Positions 16,495 to 25,469 of a stretch of DNA of 64,000 nucleotides are shown here, piece by piece (the stretch's first letter is position 1; each line of letters opens with the position of its first letter). The stretch spans positions 2,852,001-2,916,000 of the forward strand of contig CP005974.1 in NCBI GenBank assembly GCA_000940995.1, written 5' to 3'. Under the pieces are notes generated by a model. It was not told where the DNA came from, did no database searches, and saw only the letters and a list, made by a program, of their open reading frames with translations. The translations under genes were made by a program, and so were the position numbers. The DNA comes from Photobacterium gaetbulicola Gung47. Lineage in GTDB: Bacteria; Pseudomonadota; Gammaproteobacteria; Enterobacterales; Vibrionaceae.

Positions 16495-16902
16495 TCTGTC
16501 ACCAACACTCAATATTCTTCTTCTACCGCACTAACTATTGCGCTATTGCGCTATTGCGCGCGTTATTAGACATTTATAGCCTATTAACGGAATAACAATT
16601 TGGACTTAGAGTACCAAGTTCTCTAGATATACCCTAGCGTCCAGAAAACCTTTTAGGTAAATTTTTTGCTAAAAAAAATCGGGATTCTGACCTTACAAGG
16701 TGACTTTTGCACAGGTTGCGGGTAATTCACACTAACACCGTTTATCGTCAATCAGGGGCTTGGCCTTAAGCACCGACACCCGAACAGTCTTTCGCCCCAG
16801 CAGTAGCAAGAAACGATAAACTGCATTTTTTTTAGGGTTTTATAACGCTTGTTTACTGAAGTTTGCTATCTTTAGCGCTTCATTAGGAAGACCATAAAAA
16901 CA
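16495..16902. other. Intergenic region between helD and the YccS-like gene
   Basis: About 400 bases without a convincing ORF, between divergent genes. It contains a 9-bp inverted repeat, GTTTATCGT (16740-16748) and ACGATAAAC (16813-16821), 64 bases apart, and short AT-rich stretches near both ends. I see no clear consensus promoter or RNA gene. Confidence 0.5.
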
Positions 16903-19101
16903 ATGACAACTAGCCGCTTACAATTAACTCTGCGTCGTTACTGGGCAAACGACCGGATAAACTACAGCATTCGTGTACTTATTGCCCTGGTTGGGGTTGC
17001 TCTGCCTTGCTGGTATCTTCAAGCAACCACCGAGGTTACACCGTTAGTCTTGGGCATCATTGCCTCGGCGCTGGCCGAAACCGATGACAACCTGGCAGGG
17101 CGGATCAAAGCATTGATCACCACCCTGCTTTGTTTCGTGCTTGCCGCTTTCTCGATTGAACTATTGTTTCCCTACCCGCCGCTGTTTGCCATCGGGCTGT
17201 TTACTTCAACCTTTGGCTTTATCATGTTGGGGGCGATGGGTGCCCGCTATGCCAGTATCGCCTTTGCTTCACTGCTGCTAGCTGTCTATACCATGCTGGG
17301 CGCGGCGCAAAGCCCGAACCTGTGGTACCAACCGATGTTACTGCTCGGCGGCGCAACCTGGTATGGGTTGCTGTCGCTCAGCTGGCAGGTACTGTGGCCG
17401 AACCAGCCGGTTCAGCAGAGCCTGTCGAAAGTCTTTACCGAGCTGTCCTGCTACCTCGATAGCAAGAGCCAGCTGTTCGAGCCGGTGGCCGATTTAGTTC
17501 CTCAGCCACTGCGGCTTCAAGCGGCTACCAAGAATGCCAAGGTGGTCAGTGCGCTTAACGACGCCAAGGCTACCTTGCTTCACCGCGCCCGTCGCGGCCA
17601 CCCAAATGAAACGGGGGATAAATTCCTCAATATTTACTTCTTGGTACAGGACATCCACGAGCGGGCCAGCTCATCTCACTACCGCTACCAAGATCTCGCG
17701 GCGGAATTCCAACGCAGTGACGTGCTATTCCGATTCCAGCGGCTCCTGACCCGGCAAGCCAATGCCTGCCGGGAGATTGCCCGAGCCCTGGCCATGGGTA
17801 AGCCCTATAGCCACGCTATCGACAGTGTAAAGGCCCTGGACGAACTACAAGAATCCTTGCTTTACCTGAAAAGCCAGAACGATCCCAAACGGCGCGTGTA
17901 TATCAACCAGCTCGAATATCTGTTCAACAACCTTGCGACGGTTGAACGCCAGTTGTCGAACGTCAGTAACCCGGATGTTTCGACCACGGACAGCGCCCGT
18001 GATAACGAGTTATCGGACACTGAAGCGCGCAGCATGAAAGAGCGCTGGCAGCGGATCCGTGCTCAGCTTGATCCTAGTTCGATGCTGTTCCGCCATGCAT
18101 TGCGAATGGCCATCGCCCTCACCGTAGGTTACGGCATCATTCTTGGCCTCGACCTGGAGCGGGGGTACTGGATTTTGCTTACTACCCTGTTTGTCTGCCA
18201 GCCGAACTACAGTGCAACCCGCCAGCGCCTCAAGCAGCGGGTGATAGGCACCATCGCCGGTTTGCTGATCGGCATGCCGTTACTGTTCCTGTTTCCGGGC
18301 CAAGAAGGGCAACTGGTACTGATGGTCTTTACCGGGGTGATGTTCTTTGCCTTCCGTACTGCCAACTATGGAGTGGCCACCATGTTCATCACCCTGCTGG
18401 TACTGTTCTGTTTCAACCAGCTCGGTGAAGGCTTTGCGGTGATCCTGCCTCGCCTCGGCGATACCCTGCTCGGCTGCTTGCTGGCAGTAATGGCGGTCAG
18501 CTTTATCTTACCGGACTGGCAAGCCCGTCGCTTGCACAAGGTCATGGCGGCAGCCGTAGAGACAAACCGTGATTATCTGGCACAAATCATTGGCCAGTAC
18601 CGTATCGGGAAAAAAGACAGCCTGAACTACCGAATTGCCCGCCGTGATGCCCACAATACCGATGCCCAGCTCAGCACCGCGATCAGCAACATGCTGCTGG
18701 AGCCCGGGCGCTACCGGATGGCCACCGATGAAAGCTTCCGATTCCTGACGCTCAACCATGCCATGCTGAGCTATATATCAGCCCTTGGTGCCCACCGCAC
18801 CCAGCTGGAAGATGAAAGTACGCATCATTTGGTCTCGCAGGCCCACAGGCAGATCCACCAGCACTTGGATTGTTTGGCAGCGCAACTTGCCGGTAATCAG
18901 TGTGCTCAGGCACCGGAGTCCGACAGCGAGCTGGAACAGCGCCTATCGCTGTGGCGCGATGAGGATTCGACATCGGCCCGTATGGTGCTGCAGCAATTGC
19001 ACCTGATCCAGCGCATGCTGCCTGAGCTTAACTCACTCGCCAACAAGCTGGCGGCGCGGACCCGCCAAACAGCCCAGTCAAAAAATGAAAAAGCCGCGTA
19101 A
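16903..19101 (+). CDS. yccS: YccS/YhfK-family integral membrane protein (FUSC-type)
   Basis: A 732-residue inner-membrane protein of the FUSC / aromatic-acid-exporter-like superfamily. Two blocks of transmembrane helices (about residues 20-170 and 405-540) are separated and followed by long cytoplasmic helical regions, the layout of E. coli YccS. The second block has the family's conserved stretch LERGYWILLTTLFVCQPNY and then ATRQRLKQRVIGTIAG. The family is linked to efflux, but its substrate is not established. A strong terminator follows directly, so it is a single-gene unit. Confidence 0.88.
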   Translation: MTTSRLQLTLRRYWANDRINYSIRVLIALVGVALPCWYLQATTEVTPLVLGIIASALAETDDNLAGRIKALITTLLCFVLAAFSIELLFPYPPLFAIGLFTSTFGFIMLGAMGARYASIAFASLLLAVYTMLGAAQSPNLWYQPMLLLGGATWYGLLSLSWQVLWPNQPVQQSLSKVFTELSCYLDSKSQLFEPVADLVPQPLRLQAATKNAKVVSALNDAKATLLHRARRGHPNETGDKFLNIYFLVQDIHERASSSHYRYQDLAAEFQRSDVLFRFQRLLTRQANACREIARALAMGKPYSHAIDSVKALDELQESLLYLKSQNDPKRRVYINQLEYLFNNLATVERQLSNVSNPDVSTTDSARDNELSDTEARSMKERWQRIRAQLDPSSMLFRHALRMAIALTVGYGIILGLDLERGYWILLTTLFVCQPNYSATRQRLKQRVIGTIAGLLIGMPLLFLFPGQEGQLVLMVFTGVMFFAFRTANYGVATMFITLLVLFCFNQLGEGFAVILPRLGDTLLGCLLAVMAVSFILPDWQARRLHKVMAAAVETNRDYLAQIIGQYRIGKKDSLNYRIARRDAHNTDAQLSTAISNMLLEPGRYRMATDESFRFLTLNHAMLSYISALGAHRTQLEDESTHHLVSQAHRQIHQHLDCLAAQLAGNQCAQAPESDSELEQRLSLWRDEDSTSARMVLQQLHLIQRMLPELNSLANKLAARTRQTAQSKNEKAA

Positions 19102-19126
19102 CCGCGATTGAGAGTTACCCCTCAAT

Positions 19127-19167
19127 AACGCCATCACAAACCGCCAGTGGTTGTGATGGCGTTTTTT
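19127..19167 (+). terminator. Rho-independent terminator
   Basis: A 13-bp perfect stem (AACGCCATCACAA, then TTGTGATGGCGTT) followed by a T-run, 25 bases after the yccS-like stop. Confidence 0.92.
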
Positions 19168-19203
19168 GCTGAGGGAGTACGGACTCGCTATTCATTATCA
19201 AGC

Positions 19204-19596
19204 CTATTCTTTGTCAAAGCTATCGACGACGATAGCCCCCATCGAAGCTGGCATAGCGATAACAATAATCCGCTTGAACGAAGTCAGCGGATCGGAGAGC
19301 AAAGGTAATTTATCCAGCGCCACTAGGATAAGGGACACAACCACCGCCGTAATCAGGTAAGCAATGACAATACGAAAGACGAAGCCGGCAAGCCTGTGGC
19401 GTATGTTTTTCTGAAATACACTTTCATAGGTGAAGACACCCAGGAAAAACACCGCAAGGCAAAACAGCATAACCAAGTTAGGGAGCGGAAGGGTTTCCCC
19501 TAGCCGCCAAGCTTCTTCGGAAAAGGAAATCGGGACAGCAAGGGCAAATGCGCCAACACACACTTGGCTTGCGTCCTCCATATTGAAATTCAACAT
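19204..19596 (-). CDS. Small integral membrane protein, DUF2391-like
   Basis: A 130-residue membrane protein with about four hydrophobic helices, including NLVMLFCLAVFFLGVFTYE and IVIAYLITAVVVSLILVAL, and a short C-terminal helix (IVIAMPASMGAIVVDSFDK). The pattern resembles the DUF2391 / TIGR02587 family of membrane proteins of unknown function. The ATG at 19596 is used; a TTG 15 bases earlier is also open. It stands alone between a terminator and the ridA-type gene. Confidence 0.65.
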   Translation of the reverse strand: MLNFNMEDASQVCVGAFALAVPISFSEEAWRLGETLPLPNLVMLFCLAVFFLGVFTYESVFQKNIRHRLAGFVFRIVIAYLITAVVVSLILVALDKLPLLSDPLTSFKRIIVIAMPASMGAIVVDSFDKE

Positions 19597-19684
19597 GATG
19601 TTATCCAGCAAAATTACCGTACAACACCATCATGGCTCATTGCATAACAAAATGATAAATTTGTTTTAGTAACAACGGGTAAAA

Positions 19685-20035
19685 TTACCCTGCTGCTGCC
19701 ACAAACGCCATTTCAACCAACAGGCTCGGGTCGGCAAGTTCAACTTTGACACAGGCGCGGCTCGGGGCGCAGCCTTGCGGCAGCCAAGCTTCCCATGCGA
19801 CATTGAGCGCATCGAAGTTGGCAAAATCGGTAACGTAAATAGTGACTGACAACAAGCGGGATTTATCGCTGCCAACACTGGCCAGCATTGCTTCGGCCTG
19901 GGCAAAAATCTGGTTGACCTGACCAGTCATGTCGGCGCTGGTGTCCTGCTCGGCCACTTCGACGAAATGTGCGATACCATTGAAGACAGTCACATCAGAC
20001 CATCGCTTGGTCGGGTTAATTCGCTGAATATCCAT
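19685..20035 (-). CDS. RidA (YjgF/YER057c/UK114) family protein
   Basis: A 116-residue protein of the RidA superfamily, trimeric proteins of which RidA itself hydrolyses reactive enamines/imines made by PLP enzymes. Family hallmarks are NGIAHFVEVAEQ near residue 20, QVNQIFAQAEAMLASVGSDKS in the middle and the catalytic-type Arg in PSRACVKVELADP, ending VEMAFVAA. The short divergent form is closer to YoaB-like members than to canonical RidA, so imine deaminase activity is plausible but not certain. AAGGA precedes the ATG. Confidence 0.85.
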   Translation of the reverse strand: MDIQRINPTKRWSDVTVFNGIAHFVEVAEQDTSADMTGQVNQIFAQAEAMLASVGSDKSRLLSVTIYVTDFANFDALNVAWEAWLPQGCAPSRACVKVELADPSLLVEMAFVAAAG

Positions 20036-20110
20036 TCTACTTTCCTTTGATACCCAAAGTTTGGCACTTGGGTTTATTGATTGTTAGGACGATATAATAG
20101 CGAAAAATCG

Positions 20111-20179
20111 GCTTGGCATTGTCGGCTAACTCACTCAGAAACGTAACTATTTATAAATGCCAGGTTATAAATGCCAAGC
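20111..20179. repeat. Cluster of TTATAAATGCCA repeats with an inverted copy
   Basis: TTATAAATGCCA occurs twice in tandem (20151-20162 and 20165-20176, 14-base period). GCTTGGCATT (20111-20120) is the exact inverse of AATGCCAAGC (20170-20179). The cluster lies just downstream of the MaoC-like stop's promoter side, in the 164-base gap upstream of the ridA-type gene. It could be an operator or a duplicated terminator stem. Confidence 0.5.
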
Positions 20180-20199
20180 GACTAGGCTAATTCACGGTC

Positions 20200-21045
20200 T
20201 TAACGGTAATGTGCCTCTACCAGAGGCTTGCCTTCGCTATTGACCAGCCTCAGCTCCCCTTCCCTCGCCTCACTTTCGCAAAACTCCAAGTCTGCCGTTG
20301 AAGGCAAAAACGCCGGGCGACGGAAGGTAAACTCAGCTTGGCTAATTGGAGACTCAATAGCAGCAAACATCCGTGCGACAGAATACATGCCGTGAATGAT
20401 CGGTGCATTGAAGCCAAATGGCTTGGCGGTCAACCAATGAAGATGAATAGGATTGTAATCCCCCGAAACGGCCGCATAGCCTCTCGCTATCTGGGGCGTT
20501 AGAGTCAACGTCTTCAGCTTGGTCCAAGCAGGGCATTGTTCTTCAATCTCTGACGTTGACTCATTTTGGTCTTTACGGTTAACTGGCGTCTTACCTCGCA
20601 ACAGGCAACGGCTGCGATAGCCAGCCTGATACACGCCATCGAGCGCAAAACGCCCTTCCAACTCAAATTCCATGCCCTTTTCGGTTTGATTGCATTCGAT
20701 AACACCAAGCGAGAAGTCATAGGCCTTGCCGATTTGCAGTGGGGCTTGTTGATGAAAACTAACATGGGTATGGATCATGCCCAGCAGTGTCAAAGAAACG
20801 GATGGATGGGTCAGCAACAGTAACTGGGCGGGTTGGGTGGCCACAAACAAGTAAGGGAGCGGTAACCGACCCTGAGGCAAGCCACAGCATGTGTTGTAAC
20901 GGTTGACGCTCTCGCTTTCGAACGTAAAGCCATCGATAGCCACAGTTATCGATGGCAAAGGATCTCTTCCCTTTTTCAGTATTGCTTTCGCCAATAGCAA
21001 CATGGAAGACGGTAACTGGCTTTGCTTGATGGTAATGGTGGTCAC
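20200..21045 (-). CDS. MaoC-like (R)-specific acyl-CoA dehydratase/hydratase
   Basis: A 281-residue double hot-dog protein. The C-terminal half has the hydratase 2 motif ARGYAAVSGDYNPIHL with catalytic-type Asp196 and His201, followed by GFNAPIIHGMYSVARM. The N-terminal half is a degenerate hot-dog. Related enzymes hydrate or dehydrate enoyl-CoA/hydroxyacyl-CoA in fatty acid metabolism. Start is a GTG with AGGG upstream. It is transcribed alone; the ridA-type gene follows after the repeat cluster. Confidence 0.82.
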   Translation of the reverse strand: MTTITIKQSQLPSSMLLLAKAILKKGRDPLPSITVAIDGFTFESESVNRYNTCCGLPQGRLPLPYLFVATQPAQLLLLTHPSVSLTLLGMIHTHVSFHQQAPLQIGKAYDFSLGVIECNQTEKGMEFELEGRFALDGVYQAGYRSRCLLRGKTPVNRKDQNESTSEIEEQCPAWTKLKTLTLTPQIARGYAAVSGDYNPIHLHWLTAKPFGFNAPIIHGMYSVARMFAAIESPISQAEFTFRRPAFLPSTADLEFCESEAREGELRLVNSEGKPLVEAHYR

Positions 21046-21183
21046 AGCAACACCCTAGATTGAATTAACAGAGGCCGAGCAAAAGGAGTGCCCTTCGTTT
21101 TTCTGTTTATCTCATATTTCCCTTCATCCAGACTACCGCTTTTACTTAGTTGGACAATTAAATCAATTCACGCAACTAAGTGC

Positions 21184-21260
21184 CTCAAAAACGCACCAAG
21201 CAGAACAATCAAACAACAAAACACCAACAAAACAAACAGACAAACCAAAAAATACCATCA
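21184..21260 (+). other. C/A-rich low-complexity leader
   Basis: About 75 bases are almost only C and A on the plus strand (repeats of CAAA and ACAA types), within the 281-base gap between the MaoC-like and LysE genes. As an RNA it would be unstructured and rich in A-R-N-like triplets; it is just upstream of a gene with no clear ribosome site. No ORF is supported here. Confidence 0.4.
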
Positions 21261-21326
21261 ATACGTTTAAATCAACCACAAAAAGAACTAGAATCCAGCA
21301 CCTTGTAAATCCAACACCGAATTACC

Positions 21327-21965
21327 ATGATTGATCTAGCCATTTTACCTGTTTACTTGACTGCCGTTATCGCCCTGCTGCTCATCCCTGGCCCTGACAT
21401 GCTGCTCATCGCCAGCTCCAGCCTGAGCTACGGTAAAAAGGTGGGGGTCTTTGCCAGCCTGGGCAATGCCACCTCAGGATTGATCCTTACCCTGCTGGCA
21501 GCCATGGGCGTCTCGGCATTGATTGCCATGAACCCAATCGCCCTGCAGGTGCTTCGTTTACTTGGCGGTGCCTACCTGCTAAAAATGGGCTGGGACTGTA
21601 TGCGTACCCAACCTTCTGATGCGCCAAGCCTTGAGCAAAGCAGCAGTGTAGCCAAAACCTTGTACCGCCGAGCGGTGATCAGTAATTTGCTTAACCCTAA
21701 AGCGCTAATTTTCTTTGTTCTGTTCCTGCCGCAGTTTGTATCCACTCAGGTTACGGCGACTTCCGGTGAACAAATGCTAGTGCTAGGTCTGCTATTGAAT
21801 GTACTGGGTCTGTTATTCAACCTGTTCTTGGTCACCATGATCGGCAGCCTGGGCCAGCCACTGCTGAAGAACGAAAAATTCCGTACCAACCAGCACAAGT
21901 TCATGGGGCTTATCTTTTTCGTCTTGGCGATCTGGCTATTGGCCTCACAGGTACCGGCGGTTTAA
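21327..21965 (+). CDS. LysE/RhtB-family amino acid exporter
   Basis: A 212-residue inner-membrane protein with six hydrophobic segments. The family signature LLIPGPDMLLIASSSLSYGKK lies near residue 20, followed by the Gly-rich GNATSGLILTLLAAMG, and SNLLNPKALIFFVLFLPQFV near residue 120. RhtB/LysE proteins export amino acids such as homoserine, threonine or lysine. Which one is not readable. No good Shine-Dalgarno is visible before the ATG. A palindromic terminator follows. Confidence 0.88.
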   Translation: MIDLAILPVYLTAVIALLLIPGPDMLLIASSSLSYGKKVGVFASLGNATSGLILTLLAAMGVSALIAMNPIALQVLRLLGGAYLLKMGWDCMRTQPSDAPSLEQSSSVAKTLYRRAVISNLLNPKALIFFVLFLPQFVSTQVTATSGEQMLVLGLLLNVLGLLFNLFLVTMIGSLGQPLLKNEKFRTNQHKFMGLIFFVLAIWLLASQVPAV

Positions 21966-21995
21966 GGCTCTGTGCCCTACCACCTCGTTACAATA

Positions 21996-22025
21996 AATAA
22001 GGGCATCTCGAGAGATGCCCTTATT
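21996..22025. terminator. Bidirectional terminator between lysE-type gene and treC
   Basis: A near-perfect 30-base palindrome, AATAAGGGCATCTC paired with GAGATGCCCTTATT, with A/T-rich flanks on both sides between convergent genes. Confidence 0.85.
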
Positions 22026-22047
22026 ACTCATAACTTTTAAGCCCTGC

Positions 22048-23727
22048 CTACTTGGCAATCAAGATAATCCGAGTTTCATACGGCTTCAGAGTGAAACTGT
22101 TTTGCTGAGCCGCCTTCATCGATTCGGCGTAGTTCGACAGCAAGCATTCACCACTGACGACAGCCAACCCTTCAGGTAGATGGCATTCGACCTCGTCACC
22201 ATAGTAGTTGTTCACACACAACAAAATCTGGCTGGCTGACTCGCGTTTGTAGCAGAAGATACGATCGTGCTCCGGCATCAGGTCGGTGTAGTCTCCGTCG
22301 GTAATAACGGCAACCTCTTTACGCAACTGGATAAGCTGGCGGTAGAAATGGAACACAGAGTTCTGATCTGCAACCGCGGCTTTGGCATTGATCTGCTTAT
22401 AGTTCTCTGCCACTTGCAGCCAAGGTTGTGCCTTGGAGAAACCGGCATAGTCGCTATCGTCCCACTGCATCGGGGTACGGGAATTATCGCGGGATTTTTG
22501 CGCCAGAATCGCCATCATCTCATCGTGACTCACCCCTTGCTGATTCACCATGATGTCGTACATGTTGGTGCTTTCCACATCGCGGTACTGGTCAATCGAG
22601 GTATACCCCGGATTGGTCATACCGATTTCTTCACCTTGGAAGATATACGGGGTGCCCTGCATCATATGCACTGACGCCCCCAGCATCTTGGCCGATTCAA
22701 TTCGGTAGTTAACATCGTCACCCAAACGGCTAACCACCCGAGGTTGGTCATGGTTACACCAGAACAGTGCGCCCCATCCTTTGCCATTCAAACCAAGCTG
22801 CCAGTGGTTGAAAATAGATTTAAGCTGATGGAAATCAAACGGTGCCTTGGTCCACTTCTCGCCATTGGGGTAATCAACTTTCAAGTGGTGGAAGTTAAAC
22901 ACCATCGACAGCTCTTTGCCATCGAGCGATGAATATTGCAGGCAGTGCTCAAGCGTTGTCGAAGACATCTCGCCAACGGTCACTGAGCCATACTGCTGGA
23001 ACACCGCTTCACTGATTTCCTGCAGGTATTCATGAACACGAGGGCCATCGGTATAAAAACGGCGACCATCGCCAATGTCGTCGTTCGGGAAGTCTTGCTG
23101 CTTGGAAATCAAGTTGATCACATCCAGGCGGAAGCCATCGACCCCTTTCTCGGCCCAGAAGTTGATCACCTCTTTGACCTCTTCACGAACCTTCGGGTTT
23201 TCCCAGTTCAGATCAGCCTGTTCTTTGGCAAACAAGTGTAAATAATATTGGCCGGTGGCCTCGTCCAGTGCCCAGGCATTGCCACCGAATTTCGACTGCC
23301 AGTTGGTCGGCTCAGCGCCGTCAACCGGATCTTTCCAAATATAATAATCACGGTATGGGCTGTTCCTGTCACCCAGCGCCGACTGGAACCAGGCATGCTC
23401 GGTTGAAGTGTGGTTAACGACAATATCCATAACAATCCTGATGCCGCGCTGATGCGCCTGCGCCAGCAATTGGTCAAAATCGGCCATGGTGCCGAACTCT
23501 GGGTTGATATTGTAGTAGTCGGAAATATCGTAGCCGTTATCAATCATTGGCGAGCTATACACCGGCGTCAGCCAAAGCGCATCGACACCCAATGTTTTGA
23601 GGTAGTCTAGCTTAGCAATGATCCCTTGAATATCACCGGTTCCCTTGCTGCCACTGTCACAGAAGCTTTTTGGATAAATCTGGTAAATCGTAGCGGTACG
23701 CCACCATTCAAGTTGCTCTTTCAACAT
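22048..23727 (-). CDS. treC: Trehalose-6-phosphate hydrolase (GH13)
   Basis: A 559-residue cytoplasmic alpha,alpha-phosphotrehalase that splits trehalose-6-phosphate into glucose and glucose-6-phosphate. GH13 landmarks are WWRTATIYQIYPKSF at the start, the region I-type DIVVNHTS, the nucleophile region GFRLDVINLIS, the acid Glu in VTVGEMSS and the late Asp in FWCNHDQPRV. Length agrees with E. coli TreC (551). The ATG at 23727 with AGG upstream gives the canonical N-terminus; the longer reading to 23820 adds 31 residues with no homology. It follows treB by 92 bases. Confidence 0.95.
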   Translation of the reverse strand: MLKEQLEWWRTATIYQIYPKSFCDSGSKGTGDIQGIIAKLDYLKTLGVDALWLTPVYSSPMIDNGYDISDYYNINPEFGTMADFDQLLAQAHQRGIRIVMDIVVNHTSTEHAWFQSALGDRNSPYRDYYIWKDPVDGAEPTNWQSKFGGNAWALDEATGQYYLHLFAKEQADLNWENPKVREEVKEVINFWAEKGVDGFRLDVINLISKQQDFPNDDIGDGRRFYTDGPRVHEYLQEISEAVFQQYGSVTVGEMSSTTLEHCLQYSSLDGKELSMVFNFHHLKVDYPNGEKWTKAPFDFHQLKSIFNHWQLGLNGKGWGALFWCNHDQPRVVSRLGDDVNYRIESAKMLGASVHMMQGTPYIFQGEEIGMTNPGYTSIDQYRDVESTNMYDIMVNQQGVSHDEMMAILAQKSRDNSRTPMQWDDSDYAGFSKAQPWLQVAENYKQINAKAAVADQNSVFHFYRQLIQLRKEVAVITDGDYTDLMPEHDRIFCYKRESASQILLCVNNYYGDEVECHLPEGLAVVSGECLLSNYAESMKAAQQNSFTLKPYETRIILIAK

Positions 23728-23819
23728 AATAACCTGCACACTTAACAAATCAGAAAAAGGTAGCTGGCCATTTAAACCGTTCCGACCAGCTACAAAATTA
23801 CTCAGGGAGGCGATTGCCA

Positions 23820-25244
23820 CTAGGCCGTTGCTTCACTCAACTCGCCTTTTGCTTCAGCACGCTTGTACATGAACAAGGTCAGTGCCATCGGTACCACAAC
23901 GGCAACCACCATAGCGATGAAATACACTAGCCAGTACTGCGGCTGAATAGATAGGATGCCCGGTAGGCCACCGACACCGATACCGTTCGCCATCACACCT
24001 GCGCTACCACAAATAGCCGCGGCAATCGCCGAACCAATCATTGCGCTCAGCATCGGGAACTTGTACTTAAGGTTAATACCGTACATGGCAGGCTCGGTGA
24101 CCCCCAAGTACGCAGAGATGGCAGCCGGTACCGAAATTTCACGCTCATTGGTTTTCTTGCTGATAATGATGATGCCAACAACCGCAGAAGCCTGAGCAAT
24201 GTTAGATAGGGCAATCAATGGCCAGATCGGTGTCCCCCCCATAGATTGCATCAGCTGCAAGTCCACGGCGTTCGTGGTGTGGTGGATACCGGTAATAACC
24301 AGCGGGGCATACAGGAAGCCGAAGATCATCGCCCCGAAAATGGCAAAGTCACCGGTCATTGCAGCTTGAGCCGCATACCCCACACCGTCGCCAAGCATAC
24401 GGCCGAATGGACCGATGAATGCGTGGGCCAAAATAACCGCCGTAATGATTGAAACAAACGGGACAATCACCAGGTAAAGGTACGCAGGAATCACTTTTTT
24501 CAAGTTGGTTTCAATCAGAGCCAAGGCAATACCCGCTAACATTGCTGGAATGACCTGCGCCTGATAACCGACCTTTTCAATGGTGAACAGGCCGAAGTCC
24601 CACACTTCCGGCAATTGCTGGCCTATCAGGTAGGCATTCATCAACTGTGGGGATACCAATGTGACACCCAGCACGATCCCCAGAATTGGCGTACCGCCCA
24701 GTTTTTTCACGGTTGACCAGCACACACCAACCGGCAGGAAGAAGAAGATCGCTTCGCCAATCAGCCATAGGAAAGAGTGAACCGTCGCCCAAAACTGGCT
24801 GATTTCTGTCAGGGTTTGGCCATCGAACATCTTGATGTCGCCGATGACATTGCGGAAACCGAGGATCAAACCACCGGTGATAATCGCTGGAAGCAATGGG
24901 ACAAAGATTTCAGCAAGATGGGAGATCCCACGCTCCAGCAAACTCATATTCTGACGGGCAGCGACTTTGGCTTCGTCCTTGCTGGCCCCCGATTGACCGG
25001 TATATTCATTCAGCGCTTTATACACTTGATCAACTTCAGTCCCGATCACTACCTGAAACTGGCCAGCATTGGTAAAACAACCTTTTACCATGCTCAGTTT
25101 TTCAATTTCCTTAGTTTGCGCCTTGTCTGTGTCAGCCAGTACAAAACGTAAACGGGTCAGGCAGTGGCTGACGCTTGCAATGTTGTCCTTACCGCCGATT
25201 AACTCGACCAAACGCTCTATCTGCTGTTGGTTAATCTTACTCAT
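23820..25244 (-). CDS. treB: Trehalose-specific PTS enzyme IIBC
   Basis: A 474-residue phosphotransferase permease that imports and phosphorylates trehalose. The IIB domain (residues 1-90) has the phosphorylated Cys28 in SHCLTRLRF. The IIC domain (from about residue 105) has some ten transmembrane helices, including the family's ITGIHHTTNAVDLQL and GVTEPAMYGINLKYKFP. Length equals E. coli TreB (473). No IIA domain is attached, so it should borrow the glucose IIA (Crr). Two TreR operators lie upstream. Confidence 0.95.
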   Translation of the reverse strand: MSKINQQQIERLVELIGGKDNIASVSHCLTRLRFVLADTDKAQTKEIEKLSMVKGCFTNAGQFQVVIGTEVDQVYKALNEYTGQSGASKDEAKVAARQNMSLLERGISHLAEIFVPLLPAIITGGLILGFRNVIGDIKMFDGQTLTEISQFWATVHSFLWLIGEAIFFFLPVGVCWSTVKKLGGTPILGIVLGVTLVSPQLMNAYLIGQQLPEVWDFGLFTIEKVGYQAQVIPAMLAGIALALIETNLKKVIPAYLYLVIVPFVSIITAVILAHAFIGPFGRMLGDGVGYAAQAAMTGDFAIFGAMIFGFLYAPLVITGIHHTTNAVDLQLMQSMGGTPIWPLIALSNIAQASAVVGIIIISKKTNEREISVPAAISAYLGVTEPAMYGINLKYKFPMLSAMIGSAIAAAICGSAGVMANGIGVGGLPGILSIQPQYWLVYFIAMVVAVVVPMALTLFMYKRAEAKGELSEATA

Positions 25245-25312
25245 GCCGATTGTCCATCGTTATAAAAATAGGAATGTGTTGGGTTGTCTGTCTTTGTTCA
25301 CTTTCAAATGAA

Positions 25313-25326
25313 TGGGAATGTTCCCA
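25313..25326. promoter_or_regulatory. TreR operator (proximal)
   Basis: TGGGAATGTTCCCA, a nearly perfect dyad of the GGGAAC-GTTCCC type known for TreR, 69 bases before the treB start. Confidence 0.8.
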
Positions 25327-25365
25327 CTTGATATCGCAAATATTGTCAGATCCGCTGACCGATGA

Positions 25366-25385
25366 AAATGGGAACATTCCCATTT
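25366..25385. promoter_or_regulatory. TreR operator (distal)
   Basis: AAATGGGAACATTCCCATTT, a dyad with the same GGGAAC/TTCCC core. Its centre is 56 bases from that of the proximal operator, allowing cooperative or looped repression; it lies between treB and treR. Confidence 0.8.
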
Positions 25386-25469
25386 CGTGAATCAGTTCAC
25401 AACCTACATGTATAGATTAATAGCAAACCTATGATTTAGATCCTGCGGTATCGCCTAGCAAGCTCCCGC

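Noticed and set aside
14407..16512. Helicase IV as part of a defence island with the accessory cluster
   Set aside because: The protein matches the housekeeping HelD in length and domains, and its neighbours to the right are core genes.
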